From assembly GCF_017562075.2 (NCBI RefSeq), contig NC_054082.1:60370906-60434905 (forward strand): 64,000 nucleotides of DNA. Direction: 5' to 3'. The notes beneath the pieces are model-generated. The model was not told the origin of the DNA. It was given only the letters and a program-made list of their open reading frames with translations, and did not search any database. Of this stretch, positions 1 through 12,836 are shown piece by piece. The stretch comes from Anopheles merus (taxonomy: Eukaryota > Arthropoda > Insecta > Diptera > Culicidae). Within the stretch, counting starts at the first letter, position 1. Each line of letters begins with the position of its first letter. Position numbers and translations under genes: made by a program.

Positions 1-198
1 AAAAACTGACCGAAATGTAGAAATAGACACGATAGGTGATGGTAAATATTGGCATAATGGAGTTGGAGCGTGCCTTGGGCAGGCGTTCCCAGCAATTCAT
101 CAGCTGGACAGTACATCGCTAAATATAAACATTGATGGACTCCCATTTTTTAAGAGCTTGAAAGACGAATTCTGGCCTATTTTGGACATTTTTGTTTA
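1..198 (+). pseudogene. Transposase-like fragment, cut by window start
   Basis: Frame 1 is open from base 1 to a TAA at 196-198. It contains a GDGKYWHNG stretch, then NINIDGLPFFKS and DEFWPILDIF. The order 'INxDGLPxxKSS...FWPIL' is typical of a widespread invertebrate transposase-domain protein family seen in many repetitive hypothetical proteins. I recall this pattern but cannot name the superfamily with certainty (a CACTA/Tnp2-like origin is possible). Downstream similarity decays in other frames up to about 340, so the copy looks broken. The minus-strand frame at 119-340 is probably its shadow. Confidence 0.5.
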
Positions 199-1627
199 AT
201 TGCAACACTGAATTTCCAATCCTTTCGGGAGCACTACAACGACAGACGCTTTTGTTTATAAGTTTGACAATTGACACGATGAAGCTTCCTAAGACACAAT
301 AGCTTGCACCAGTGCTGCCATACAGGTTAACATGTTTCACATGTCATCGCGTACAGTGCTGTACAGTCATTTATGCTTAACAAAGCACATTAATAGGTAA
401 ACTAAGAGTTATAAGTCTAAACATTGTTTGTTGCCATACATGTTAAATCAAAATGTGCGTGAAAGAGTCGTAAATCAAGATATAAGCGTCTTAATGAAAT
501 GGAAACCATTTTTATTAATGAAATTGACATTTGTTGGTACATAAATGTGTATGCCATATTGAATTTCTGTGTATGCATGTGTTTGATTTCATGCTTATAA
601 TTTAAATATTTAATAATACATGACCTTTTTTAACTTGTTATTACTTTGTAATATGCTACAATATGGGATTAAAGTCAAAGTTTTTTTTTATTATTTGAAA
701 ATAGCAGAACACTCGGCAGTTATTTTTAATTAATTTTTTTATAACAATAATCTTTATTTATTAAGTTTATTATTCTGTAGGCGCTTCGTCAAAATTCAAG
801 GTACAATGTGATATTTCATCAGTAAAAATTTCTTGGCATTTAAATTTGCCCTGCGGCAATGTTATATTGCTTAAAATAAAAATATAACTTTTTCATTTGT
901 TGACTATCACGATTCACAGGCAGATAATGTTATGGTTGTATTTTTATTGCCACTGAAATCTTTCAAGAATAACAATTTCACAGTGGTACGGTTTTTGATT
1001 TTTATCCCATGATTTCATTTTTTATGAGTTTGTAAGACTTTCTAAAGACCATCGAAGCTTGTTAAAATATGATTATCTCAGTCGTAACATGTACTTGGAG
1101 ATTGAATTAAATTTTCAAGGTACAAGATCTTAAAGTCTAGAGAAGGTTGCAACGAATAGTTTTAATAGAGTTCTGTAGATGGGCCCTTGCAGGCTGAAAA
1201 GAGCTTTATTATGGTTTTATGAGGGCTGTTAATTATTATTAACGACCGATTCGATCGCAAGGTGTTGTTCCCAGTATTTATCGATAGAGGGCGACACGGC
1301 CCGCGTTTAGTGTGGTCAACGTTCAACGCTGATCGGGCCCGAGTATTCCCGAACGCTTACGATCGGAGCTGCAGGAGAGAACAAAGTTCATTATTTCTCC
1401 TAACCCCGAGACAAGCGACGGATTTTTAGCTTCGCAAATAAAAATATCGATGCTTAAAAAACGCTTGATTTGATAAAAACAATTTACTTGGGCTGAAAGA
1501 AAGAATCCTGTTGCAGTTCGCAAGAGGTTTATTATGGTTTTATGAGGACATAGAAGAAAAACACCTATTAACTGAATACTTAATGCCATGATGATAACAA
1601 CATTGTTAGAACTATGATAAAACTTAA
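199..1627. other. AT-rich non-coding stretch
   Basis: Apart from the direct repeats described at 1205-1547, this 1.4 kb is AT-rich with no supported reading frame, RNA gene or transposon end. The frame at 1323-1589 (minus) has no recognisable domain. Confidence 0.5.
1205..1547. repeat. 20-bp direct repeats bracketing a 303-bp insert
   Basis: TTTATTATGGTTTTATGAGG occurs at 1205-1224 and again at 1528-1547. The sequences just upstream of each copy also resemble one another (TTGCAG then a purine-rich stretch). The bracketed 303 bp includes TGTTGTTCCCAG at 1263, which looks like the start of a BEL-type LTR, and an AATAAAAA signal near 1437. Two readings fit: an inserted short element with a long target duplication, or an old tandem duplication. 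Confidence 0.5.
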
Positions 1628-1635
1628 AATGTTAC

Positions 1636-2826
1636 TTGGGAAGGGATATGCATATCAAATGCGCTCTGGTAGGATCGAAAACGCGCGTGGCGCCGCTTAA
1701 ATTTTTATCCATCCCCAGACTGGAGCTGCAGGCCGCGGTCATCGGTGCAAGGCTAGCGAAAACCATATCGCAAAATCATCGACTGTCGATCGGACGAACC
1801 ATCTTCTGGACCGACTCTAAGAACGTCCTGAGTTGGCTTAACTCAGACCACAGGCGCTATAACCAATTTGTAGCATTCCGTACAGGAGAGCTGCTAGAAG
1901 GAACCAATTTGGATCAATGGCGATGGGTCCCAACCAAGTTGAACGTAGCAGACGAGGGCACAAAATGGAGCAAACGACTAGACCTGTCAGCTCAAGGGCG
2001 GTGGTTCCGTGGGCCGTCGTTCCTTTGGGAGCCGGAAAGCGCCTGGCCGAATCAAGAAGGGGTACCACAACGTACCAGTGAAGAGCTGCGGAAAGGAATG
2101 AACCATCACCTAGCAGAGAGGCCGCTAATTCATTTGGAACGGTTTTCCAGATGGAACCGAGCGCTGAGGGCTATGGCGTTTGTGACGCGCTTCATAACAA
2201 ACATGCGTCATCTAGTTAAGAAGGAGCTGAAAGTGAACGGGCCGCTGACGCAGGACGAGCTAGCGGAGGCGGAGCGTATATTAATACGATTCATACAGCA
2301 GAAGGCGTATCGTAGTGAGATGCAACAGCTGAAAAATTGGGAGCTGATAAAGCATCCGTGGAAGAAAAGGATCGACAAAGGCAGCAGTCTATACAAACTA
2401 TCGCCAACCTTAGACGACCATGGGATTCTAAGAGTGGGGGGACGGCTAACCGAGTGCGTGGGAATCAGCGAACCTTCCCGCAATCCTATAATCCTGCCTA
2501 GGAAGGAGTACGGAACCGATCTCTTGATGCAAGCGTACCATGGCAGGTACAAACACGTGAATCGCGGTACAGTGTTGGCTGCACTAAGGATGCAATACTA
2601 CATCCCAAAAATCCTGGGGGAATACCGTCGCATAAGGATAAGCTGTCAGAAATGCAAGGTGGACAACGCGCGCCCGGAACCGTCTTTAATGGGTAATTTA
2701 CCGCTTCAGCGGGTCGCAGTGGGTCAGAATGCTTTCTCGTTTACAGGTATAGACTACTTCGGGCCCTTTCTAGTCGCCGTCGGACGACGGGTAGAAAAAC
2801 GATGGGGGCATAGCAGCATCCCTTAA
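1636..2826 (+). pseudogene. pol: BEL-1 pol: RNase H and integrase N-part
   Basis: This 396-codon frame starts near the RNase H-proximal part of a BEL pol. LSIPRLELQAAVIGARL and IFWTDSKNVLSWL (about residues 24-69) carry the RNase H-side signature of the family. GGRLTECVG and the HGRYKH...CQKCK region (about 270-345) form the integrase zinc-binding N-terminus. FTGIDYFGPFLV (about 370) is the first catalytic Asp block of the integrase core. The frame then fails at 2826: about a dozen core residues are missing and the frame shifts by one. The start codon given is only the first in frame, since the true start lay far upstream. Confidence 0.85.
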
Positions 2827-3613
2827 CACCGCCTCGTGTATCCTAGCCATCCGACGCTTCATCGCTAGATGTGGAACCCCGCTCGAAATCATCAGCGACC
2901 GAGGGACTAATTTCGTGGGTGCTTCGCGAGAGTTGGACGAAGCAGCGCAGGAGATCGACCACGACGCAATGATGACGGTATTTTGCGGACCGCAAACAAA
3001 ATGGAGCTTCAACCCCCCCGGGGCTCCCCACTTTGGCGGCTGCTGGGAACGTTTAGTGCGCTCGGTGAAGAAGGTGCTAAATCAGTTCGTGTTTCCTAAA
3101 AGACCAACGGACGAAATTTTGGCATCAACCTTTGCGGAAATCGAGCTGATACTGAACTCGAGGCCACTTACCTACGTGCCGCTGGATGACGAGATGACGG
3201 AGCCTATGACGCCGAACCTATTGCTACTTGGGACTCCAGACGGAAGAAAGCCGCCGGCTGTGTTCTGCGACAGCCCCGCGGCTCTAAAATCGTCTTGGAA
3301 GATGGCACAGCACGCGGCGGATGTGTTCTGGAAGAAATGGTTGGCAGAATACTTACCGACTCTCACCCGCCGAACCAAGTGGTTCCAACCCGTACGACCA
3401 CTCGAGGTAGGAGATTTAGTTGTAATTGCGGATAATAATCTCCCCAGAAACTGCTGGCCAAAGGGTCGCGTTATATCGGTAGTGGTGGCTAAAGACGGTC
3501 AGGTTAGGCAAGCTACTGTACAAACGGCGAACACTACCTACGTTCGATCCGCGCACAAATTAGCATTATTGGACGTAGGAACGAAGAATAGTTTGACACA
3601 GCAGCGTGATTGA
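2819..3613 (+). pseudogene. pol: BEL-1 pol: integrase core end and C-terminal domain
   Basis: The integrase continues in frame 2. An IISDRGTNFVGA block (second catalytic Asp) lies before the first ATG-like start at 2915. APHFGGCWERLVRSVK holds the third catalytic region (GGxWE), and TLTRRTKWF...GDLVVI is the C-terminal domain usual in BEL/Pao integrases. The stop is at 3611-3613, 175 bp before the LTR, a normal spacing. It is separated from the upstream pol fragment by a frameshift plus a small deletion. Confidence 0.85.
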
Positions 3614-3788
3614 ATTTAAACAAAAAAAAAAACTCTCGATTTCGCTCAAGCCGTAAAGAAACATAGACTGGTTAGCACGAGGTTGCGAAAAAATATAAAC
3701 AAAGGCACGCGCTAAAGTGACAGGTGCGATGAGGAAGTGCTGCCACAGTTGATGTGAAAGTTGAACTGTGGAACACTTGGGGGGACAA

Positions 3789-4011
3789 TGTTGTCACATA
3801 GCGAACGACCTGTATTAAACCAGGAGGGTTAACGGACACGAAGCGCAATCCGATTAGGACACGAAGTGACGAGGGAAAAGCTATAAAAAGAGCGCAGGAT
3901 AAGATTTGCGCCCTTTTTCAAACCTCTCGCGGAATCTAGACAAATTTTTTGGCAAACTAAAATAAACCGTTTCGGCAAGAAATTATTCCGCGTTGGTTTC
4001 ATTTTCCTACA
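3789..4011 (+). repeat. BEL-1 3' LTR
   Basis: The LTR begins TGTTGTCACATAGCG directly after the polypurine tract GGGGGGACAA and probably ends CCTACA at 4011, about 223 bp. CTATAAAAAG at 3880 is a good TATA element, and AATAAA at 3961 is a polyadenylation signal about 80 bp later. The 3' edge is inferred from the TG...CA rule because the partner LTR is absent. The minus frame at 3829-4221 crosses it and is not a gene. Confidence 0.7.
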
Positions 4012-6079
<2,068 letters not shown>

Positions 6080-6134
6080 GTGTGTATGTGTGTGTGTGTG
6101 TGTGTGTGTGTTTTTTTTGTTTTTTTTTTTTTTT
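6080..6134 (+). repeat. GT array resumed, then oligo-T
   Basis: GT repeats follow the solo LTR and run into a T-rich tract (about 6111-6134). Read on the minus strand the tract is the poly(A) tail of the R1-type LINE that ends here. Confidence 0.8.
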
Positions 6135-6832
6135 TACAAGGAGGGGGAATCTTCGAAAGACTCCCGTTGTCGCACGGGTGTTGACATGGGATTCTTACCC
6201 AGTAAACCCCCTCCTTGGGCCATATACCCTTCCCCATGGGTTCACCTTTCGGTATGCTTCTTGGGGAAGGGCTTATGCATTAGCATTTCATCCTCGCTAC
6301 TGCACGATGAGCCAAAGTTCGCGAGACAGATTCGACAGTTATCACGCGAACACAAAACGGTCATGACGACGACGCGAAACACCAGGCACTAAACGACACT
6401 TTTTCCGCCGCGCACTCACGTGTTCACTAACACATACACTCACGACGAATTTAAATATCGCCGAGCTGCTGGTCTTGCTTCCATTTTTGGTGCAGCTTGG
6501 TCAGAATCAGACGCATTGTTGTTGCCGCTGCCTCCCATGAGTCGGTGTGCTGCAGCATGGCTTGTACCAGGTTAGAACGGCCCACCTCTACTCTGCAACT
6601 CTCGTTCAACTGCAGGCGTTCCTCGGCGAATCGGGGGCAGTGGAACATGACGTGGTCCACCGTCTCATCCTCATCCTTGCACACAGGGCACCGAGATGAA
6701 GAGGCGCGATTGAACCTGTGCAGATAGCTTCTAAAACAGCCGTGGCCGGAAAGAACCTGGGTGACAAAGTAGTCCACATCACCATGTTTCCTGTCTAGCC
6801 ATGCTGCAACGTCGGGGATCAGCAAGTAGGTA
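6111..6832 (-). mobile_element. R1-clade LINE, 3' end
   Basis: Minus-strand non-LTR retrotransposon fragment. It has the last part of ORF2 (6451-6832), a 3' UTR of about 320 bp (6135-6450) and an A-tail (T-run at 6111-6134). It stops abruptly at the (GT)n array at 6833, so it is heavily 5'-truncated or was cut by microsatellite growth. Confidence 0.75.
6451..6832 (-). pseudogene. R1-type LINE ORF2 C-terminus
   Basis: About 125 codons read from the array edge to a stop at 6451. The peptide has CPVCKDEDETVDHVMFHC, the CxxC...H...C zinc-binding motif found near the end of R1-clade ORF2 proteins, preceded by VTQVLSGHGCFRSYLHRF, also typical of that clade's C-terminal region. The larger frame that continues into the HTHTHT repeats is not real. 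No RT domain remains. Confidence 0.75.
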
Positions 6833-7027
<195 letters not shown>

Positions 7028-7605
7028 GAGTGCGCGGGTTTGTGTCTGAAAAACGTAGCTTGCCATGATGTCATATTGCGTTGAAAGTATTCTGATAATG
7101 TGTGTTATCATGTGAAACAGCGTGCGTACACACTTGGATAAAAGCTAAAGTTTGCATCGACAGTAGCGCTTGTTCCTTGGACGAAAACGTAGGTGTGCTG
7201 ATTGATGAATGTGTATGCGACAGCGATGCGAAATGGATACGCGCACAATAGCAAAGAACTCGGCATTCCCTCACAGGTGTTTCTCCAGTGCACGCCATTG
7301 AATGGTCTGCGTGCATCTCTGCGTTGAAGCTCGTGTGTGCATAGGAAACTTTGTGCGTGCATTGAGCTTGCGCGCAGTTGTTCTTTTCAATGGGCGTTTT
7401 GTTTCATGAGCGCGGCAGTATTCTGTTCTCGATTTAAATGGGTAAACGCTCACTCGCTTACTCATAGATAGTTTTTATCCATACACTTTTTTCGCTGCTC
7501 TACAACGATGTAATTCATCACGTGTAGAAGCAGAACGCAGGCTAAGCACGGGATCAGCCGTGTCCAACTTTTTAACCAGCGCGTTCTTGACGGTCCAAGA
7601 AAGCA
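7028..7605. other. Unassigned stretch
   Basis: No transposon end, reading frame with a recognisable domain, or RNA gene was seen here. Overlapping minus frames in 7071-7465 look like chance. Confidence 0.4.
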
Positions 7606-7866
7606 ATGTTAGTAACAATGGGTCGAGGTAAACATTGTACCGATTATCAGCACCATATGATAAAGCGAATGGCTGCTGCTGGCATTAAGCGCAAAACGAT
7701 CGAGTTCATAATGGAACGATCGCGCACTTTTGTGGCAACAGCCCTTCGGACAACCGAAACGTGCTTAGACAACCGAAACGCGCTTGAACAACCGAAACGC
7801 GCGAGTCAACCGTACGTCCTCAGAAGACCACGGCGAAAGAAGACCGTAAAATTGTTAATATATTGA
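7606..7866 (+). pseudogene. Tc1/mariner-type transposase N-terminus, broken
   Basis: The peptide MGRGKHCTDYQHHMIKRM (the likely start is the ATG at 7618) then GIKRKTIEFIMERSRTFVATAL fits the first helix-turn-helix of Tc1/Tc3-like transposases (known family pattern GRGKHxTDxxxxLIKxL). The frame ends at 7864-7866 after a basic RRPRRKK stretch. The expected continuation (EDRKIVNILKK) is visible in a neighbouring frame near 7835-7860, so there is a frameshift. No DDE catalytic domain follows; a CA microsatellite replaces it at 7976. Confidence 0.7.
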
Positions 7867-7974
7867 AAAAACACTGATCGCGAGGGCGGTGGTCCTGCTT
7901 ATTACATCAAAAACCTTACCCAAAACACAAAAAATACTACTAACAAATCTATCCGAAACGACATACTTGTGAAA

Positions 7975-8198
<224 letters not shown>

Positions 8199-8200
<2 letters not shown>

Positions 8201-8270
8201 AACCACACATAAACCTGGCCGAACGGGTGCATGCTGTGTTGAAAAAACCAGGGTCCTATCTTTCTGTCTG
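8199..8270 (-). repeat. Short dispersed repeat next to microsatellite, copy 2
   Basis: On the minus strand this reads AAGATAGGACCCTGGTTTTT, then a stretch leading into GT repeats. It matches 5145-5208 in the same relation to a GT array. Confidence 0.5.
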
Positions 8271-8498
8271 ATACTGTAATTATGTTCTTTAGAACCACCT
8301 TTGATTTGTTAGCGCAAAAGATATGCGTCGCTTCTTTCCATCGAGGATAACCATATGCATACATAACTCGCATCTATGCTGCTATTACTTTCCTCTATTT
8401 AATTACACTCTTGTTCCCTCTAAATCATTTCATGAAACACATTCTACGGAAACGTTTTATCAACTCGCATCTACTCCGTTCCTTAAACGGAGCGTAGA

Positions 8499-8788
8499 AT
8501 ATGACAACGGTTTTCTGATGTATTGGTTGCCCTTGGTGATTACATGGCTCAGCGTCCTTTCTTTTCTTTCTGATTACTAGTTTCAGAACAATCACATGGA
8601 AGCCTGAAGCTGAGCTGAACTAAATTCTATGTCCCTACTTCTTATATGACAACGGTTTTCTGATGTATTGGTTGCCCTTGGTGATTACATGGCTCAGCGT
8701 CCTTTCTTTTCTTTCTGATTACTAGTTTCAGAACAATCACATGGAAGCCTGAAGCTGAGCTGAACTAAATTCTATGTCCCTACTTCTT
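8499..8788 (+). repeat. Perfect 145-bp tandem duplication
   Basis: The unit 8499-8643 is repeated at 8644-8788 with no difference seen by eye. It starts ATATGACAACGG and ends CCCTACTTCTT. The first unit overlaps the end of an 85-codon frame (8323-8580) with no recognised domain. Perfect identity implies a recent event or an assembly artefact. Confidence 0.9.
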
Positions 8789-8963
8789 ATATTCTTTCTG
8801 ATTGTACGGTATTGCGTCCACACGTATCTAGTTGATTCGTCCATGTGCAGACAGTTGTCACTTAGGAAAAGTGGCTGATTATATTCTGCACATGCATTCG
8901 GTTTGATTATTCGGCATGCATTTGAGAGATTTATGTTGTAAGCGGAAATATACGTATTAACGG

Positions 8964-9311
8964 TTAGCTGATCGAAATAGTTTGCAAAGCGAAACTATTG
9001 AACGGTTGACTAGTCGAACCGCCAATGTTGCTGCCACTGCAGCCACGCACATCATTTATCATCGCACGTGGCATTAATCTTGCTCCTTCTCGTACATATT
9101 CTAAAACCAATTCCCGTGTTGTTGCATATATCTGATCGTACGGAATCAAAGCGTTGACTGGGTTGGCTATTACACCCATAGAGTTGGCTGCCGTTGTCTG
9201 ATCGAATAAGATGCTCACACGAGAATAAGTAAATCGATCGTTGCACTGGCCACAGTTGCGCAGCGAATATACAAACACTCCCTGTTCTTCACGATCGTCC
9301 AAGGTTCTCAA
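8964..9311 (-). CDS. Unknown 115-codon frame, possible exon
   Basis: I do not recognise this protein. It is the only sizeable frame in the left third without transposon similarity, and its composition is balanced. Short landmarks are CGQCNDRF, ILFDQTTAAN, ANPVNALIPYDQ and VRGCSG. It has no signal peptide, membrane segment or zinc motif that I can defend. The first codon is TTG; no ATG lies nearby, and the in-frame stop upstream is only about five codons away, so it would need to be an internal exon if real. The stop is at 8964-8966. It could be a host exon, an old gene remnant or chance. Confidence 0.3.
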   Translation of the reverse strand: MRTLDDREEQGVFVYSLRNCGQCNDRFTYSRVSILFDQTTAANSMGVIANPVNALIPYDQIYATTRELVLEYVREGARLMPRAMINDVRGCSGSNIGGSTSQPFNSFALQTISIS

Positions 9312-9687
9312 TTGTTGCGAATGTTGTCACAATTATGATAAGAATGAATGCATGTATGTTTTCTTGAAAACGTAATGTTTTATGTTTCATGCTTATTTTT
9401 TAAAAACCATTTTATGATTCGCATATGACGATAGCTCTGTAATGGGATGGGATCCGAAGCCCCTTTGAGGGATAATACAGGCTCTCCCATCCAACTCCTA
9501 TTCCGACACGTCCTCGTCGTGCAGAGTGGTAACATGTGTCACCACATATCCAAGCTTGGGTACACGGGCTTGACCCAACCCCTTGGGCGGATGGTGGCAC
9601 ATGGCGAACCAGGAGGGGGGTGGGTATCCCGGGAAACTGGGTGCCTGAACGTCGGGGGGGCAACCCGACGCTAAACAAAACGGTCAC

Positions 9688-10650
9688 GTGGGCGCGGGGC
9701 CAGTCACCCAGTCCCATGAATCAACGACTACGGAAAACCACAGAAGTTTTCGAAACGGACATCCCGATACCGACCATACGCAATGCCCCTGGACTACTCT
9801 GAAAATGGGCTCATGGAACGTACACACTCTAAGCGAAACCGGAGCCTTGAAAAAACTTGATGATGCCCTAGCCACACTGAGCATGGACCTCGTAGCTTTA
9901 CAAGAGATTCGGTGGCTAGGGAACGGTGTGCACAACAGGCGTGGTAAGCATTGCTACGACATATACTACAGCCGCCATGACCGCCACCGCGTGCTCGGAA
10001 CGAGTTTCGCCGTAGGTCCCCGGTTGAAACCCGCAATCATGGATTTCAAGGCTATAAACGATAGGCTATGCACCCTGCGCATGCGAGGCAAATTCTTTAA
10101 TATAAGCCTCATAAACGTTCACGCCCCTACCGAAGATAAAGAGGAAGAGGAGAAGGACCTTTTTTACGGCCGCCTCGCTAGAATCGTAGATGCGTGCCCC
10201 AGGCATGAACTCATAATCATCCTGGGGGACTTCAACGCAAAAGTCGGTAGGGAGCCAATGTACCGCCAATACACTGGCTGTCACAGTCTGCATGAGCACA
10301 GTAACGATAATGGTAGTAGATTGGTCCAGTTCGCCGCAGCGAACAATCTGGTTGTTAGAAGTACCAAATTTGCGCGCAAGAAAATCCACAAGATTACATG
10401 GGCGCACCCGCGTGGAGAATCCTTCAACCAGATCGACCACGTGTTAATAAGCCGCCGACGACAGTCGAGCCTGTTAAATGTCAGAACATATCGAGGAGCC
10501 AATATCGATTCCGATCACTACTTGGTTGGCTTAGTGATACGTTGTAGAATCGCCCGCCCCCGCACCAATGGGGGCGGAGAAAACACACAGCCTCGGCTCA
10601 ATACGGACTCTCTAACATTAGTGTCCAACAGGAATTCAAAGCCGCTTTAG
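9688..10650 (+). pseudogene. RTE LINE endonuclease region
   Basis: The frame contains an apurinic-type endonuclease: MGSWNVHTL (about residue 40), LVALQEIRWLG with the catalytic Glu (about 68-78), NVHAPTEDKEEEEK, IILGDFNAKVGRE (about 175-188, Asp/Asn pair) and IDSDHYLVG (about 272-280, catalytic Asp-His). This order matches RTE-clade and CFDP2-like proteins. The likely start is the ATG giving MGSWNV (about 9805) or the first ATG at 9688. After about 10600 the frame drifts away from the linker, which continues in another frame toward the RT. Confidence 0.85.
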
Positions 10651-10805
10651 ACGAGTCTCTACTACCAGAAGTTATGAACAGTTATGAAACTACGAGCGAG
10701 AGGTGGAACGCTCTAAAAACAAAAATAAGAAACTGAGCGAGAAATATACTCCCACCACGTTGTGGCAACACCAAATCTGGCTGGTTCGACGATGAATGCA
10801 GACAA

Positions 10806-11450
10806 GTGACCGAACGTAAGAATACTGCATACCGAGCAATGCAGCAACGGCATAGAACGCGGGCATGCGCAGAGGAATACTCACGGCTCAGACGCGAAGA
10901 GAAACGAGTTCATCGCTCCAAGAAACATGCTTTGGAAGAGCAAAACATGCGGGAACTCGAGCAAACCAGAGAGGCGTACGGACCGACACGAAAGTTTTAC
11001 CAAGCGATAGCAGGTCACCGAAACAACGTTGTACCTAAGGTAACCTGCTGTCGCAACAAGGATGGAGATCTGGTCAGTAACCAGCCAGAGGTTCGCTCGC
11101 GGTGGGCTCAGTACTTTGATGAATTACTCAACGACCAGTTTAACGAACAGCTAGAAGCGCCACTAGCAGATAATGTCATGCTACTGCCACCTAGCATAGA
11201 AGTAACACAAAAGGCTATACGTCGGCTGAAAAATAACAAGGCACCCGGAACCGACGGAATTACAGCCGAACTGGTCAAGAATGGAGGTGCACGACTAGAA
11301 AACGAGATTCATCAAATTGTTACTGAGGTGTGGGATAGCGAATCGATGCCTTGTGATTGGAATCTCGGCATCATCTACCCCGTATACAAGAAGGGAGATA
11401 GGATACTGCAACAACTACAGGGGTATTACTGTGTTGAATACCGCCTGTAA
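10806..11450 (+). pseudogene. RTE LINE linker and RT fingers
   Basis: A charged, helix-rich linker (residues 1-75) is followed by the early RT region: KNNKAPGTDGITAELVK (about 140-156) and GIIYPVYKKGD (about 190-200). An upstream in-frame stop near 10735 (AGAAACTGA) separates it from the endonuclease. At about 11400 the RT moves to the next frame, and the last residues of this one are out of frame. Confidence 0.8.
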
Positions 11451-12483
11451 AATATTCTCCCTGATCCTTCAGGATCGCCTTGTCCCGCACGTCGAAGAGA
11501 TAGTAGGAAACTATCAAAGAGGATTCCGAAACGGAAAATCTACCACTGATCAGATCTTCGCCATGCGGCAGATCTTGGAGAAGATGGCTGAATACAGACA
11601 CGACACATGCCATTTCTTCATTGACTTCAAAGCCGCATATGATAGCATAGCCAGGGTAAAACTGTACGACGCTATGAGCTCTTTTGGAATCCCGGCCAAA
11701 CTGATAAGGCTAGTTAGAATGACTATGACCAACGTCACATGCCAGGTGAGGGTGGATGGAAAACTCTCAGGACCTTTTACTACCACCAAAGGTCTGCGCC
11801 AGGGGGACGGGCTTGCTTGTCTTTTATTCAACCTGGCGCTAGAGAGAGCCATCCGTGACTCGAGGGTGGAGACTACGGGAACCATCTTCTATAAGTCAAC
11901 CCAGATCCTGGCATACGCTGATGATATAAACATCATTGGTCTGCGGCTCTCCTATGTAGCAGAAGCCTACCAAGGGATCGAGCAGGCGGCAGAGAACCTC
12001 GGATTGCAGATAAACGAGGCAAAGACCAAAATGATGGTGGCAACATCAGCGGGTCCGCCAACAAATAATCAGAATCTACGTAGGCGTGACGTGCAGATAG
12101 GTGAACGCACTTTTGAAGTCGTCCCACAATTCACCTATCTGGGATCAAAGGTCAGCAACGACAATAGCATGGAAGCTGAGTTGCGCGCAAGGATGCTGGC
12201 TGCCAACCGGTCATTCTACAGCCTGAAAAATCAGTTCACCTCAAAGAACCTGTCGCGACGGACGAAGCTGGGACTATATAGTACCTATATAGTACCAGTA
12301 CTCACATACGCCTCTGAGACATGGACACTGTCCAAATCTGACGAAACCCTCTTAGCCGCGTTCGAGAGGAAGATGCTCAGAAGGATACTTGGCCCCGTAT
12401 GTGTGGAAGGACAATGGAGGAGCCGCTATAATGACGAGCTATACGAGATGTACGGCGACATCACTGTCGTACAGCGTATAAAG
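11400..12483 (+). pseudogene. RTE LINE RT palm and C-terminal part
   Basis: This continues the RT in another frame. It has HFFIDFKAAYDSI (motif A), GLRQGDGLACLLFNLALE (motif B), LAYADDINIIG (motif C, catalytic Asp pair) and QFTYLGSKVS (motif D/E region), then KMLRRILGPVC. The frame is cut at 12483 by the LTR of Gypsy-1, and its listed end at 12528 is LTR sequence. The remaining C-terminus lies at 16050-16293. Confidence 0.85.
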
Positions 12484-12836
12484 TGTTGGATGTTGGTCGT
12501 ACACCAACTTTATTATTACGCACTATAATCACGCACAGATAAACGGAACGGAAGAACCTCACGAGCGTACAGTTTGGCGGTCGGAATGATAAGAGAAAGA
12601 CGATCGCCCGGTGCGATCGTTTATCCCTGCTCTCCTATCGGTGCGATCGTTTATCCCTGCTCTCCTATGGTTCGTGGATGTTCGGTCCCTACGTTGTCGT
12701 CCTGCTACTCCCTATCATTTCTTGTGCTATCTAGCGGACGCTAGTACAACGTCGTGATTGCACTGCCGGCGCTGACAGTGCTGAACATAAAAACGTAGCG
12801 CTTTACGGGTACGCGGTATGTGGTATGATCACCACA
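12484..12836 (-). repeat. Gypsy-1 3' LTR
   Basis: 353 bp; in element sense it starts TGTGGTGATCATACC and ends CATCCAACA. On the plus strand it is followed by GGACCCCCCTCCAG, which is the polypurine tract in element sense. A 30-bp direct repeat (12609-12638 and 12639-12668, CGGTGCGATCG...) lies inside. The end of the pol frame overlaps it by about 30 bp. Confidence 0.85.

Larger units (their letters stand above)
1645..4011 (+). mobile_element. BEL-1: 5'-truncated BEL/Pao retrotransposon
   Basis: This is the 3' part of a BEL/Pao LTR retrotransposon. It starts abruptly inside the RNase H region and runs through integrase to a purine-rich tract (CTTGGGGGGACAA) and one LTR. No 5' LTR, gag, protease or RT is visible upstream. 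The coding part is split by a frameshift near 2820, so the copy is dead. Target duplication cannot be judged with one end missing. Confidence 0.85.

Noticed and set aside
119..340. 73-codon minus frame with a hydrophobic stretch
   Set aside because: The plus strand carries the recognisable transposase-like motif; this looks like its shadow.
1263..1515. Solo BEL LTR
   Set aside because: The start looks right but no matching end or duplication could be fixed; kept only as part of the 303-bp unit.
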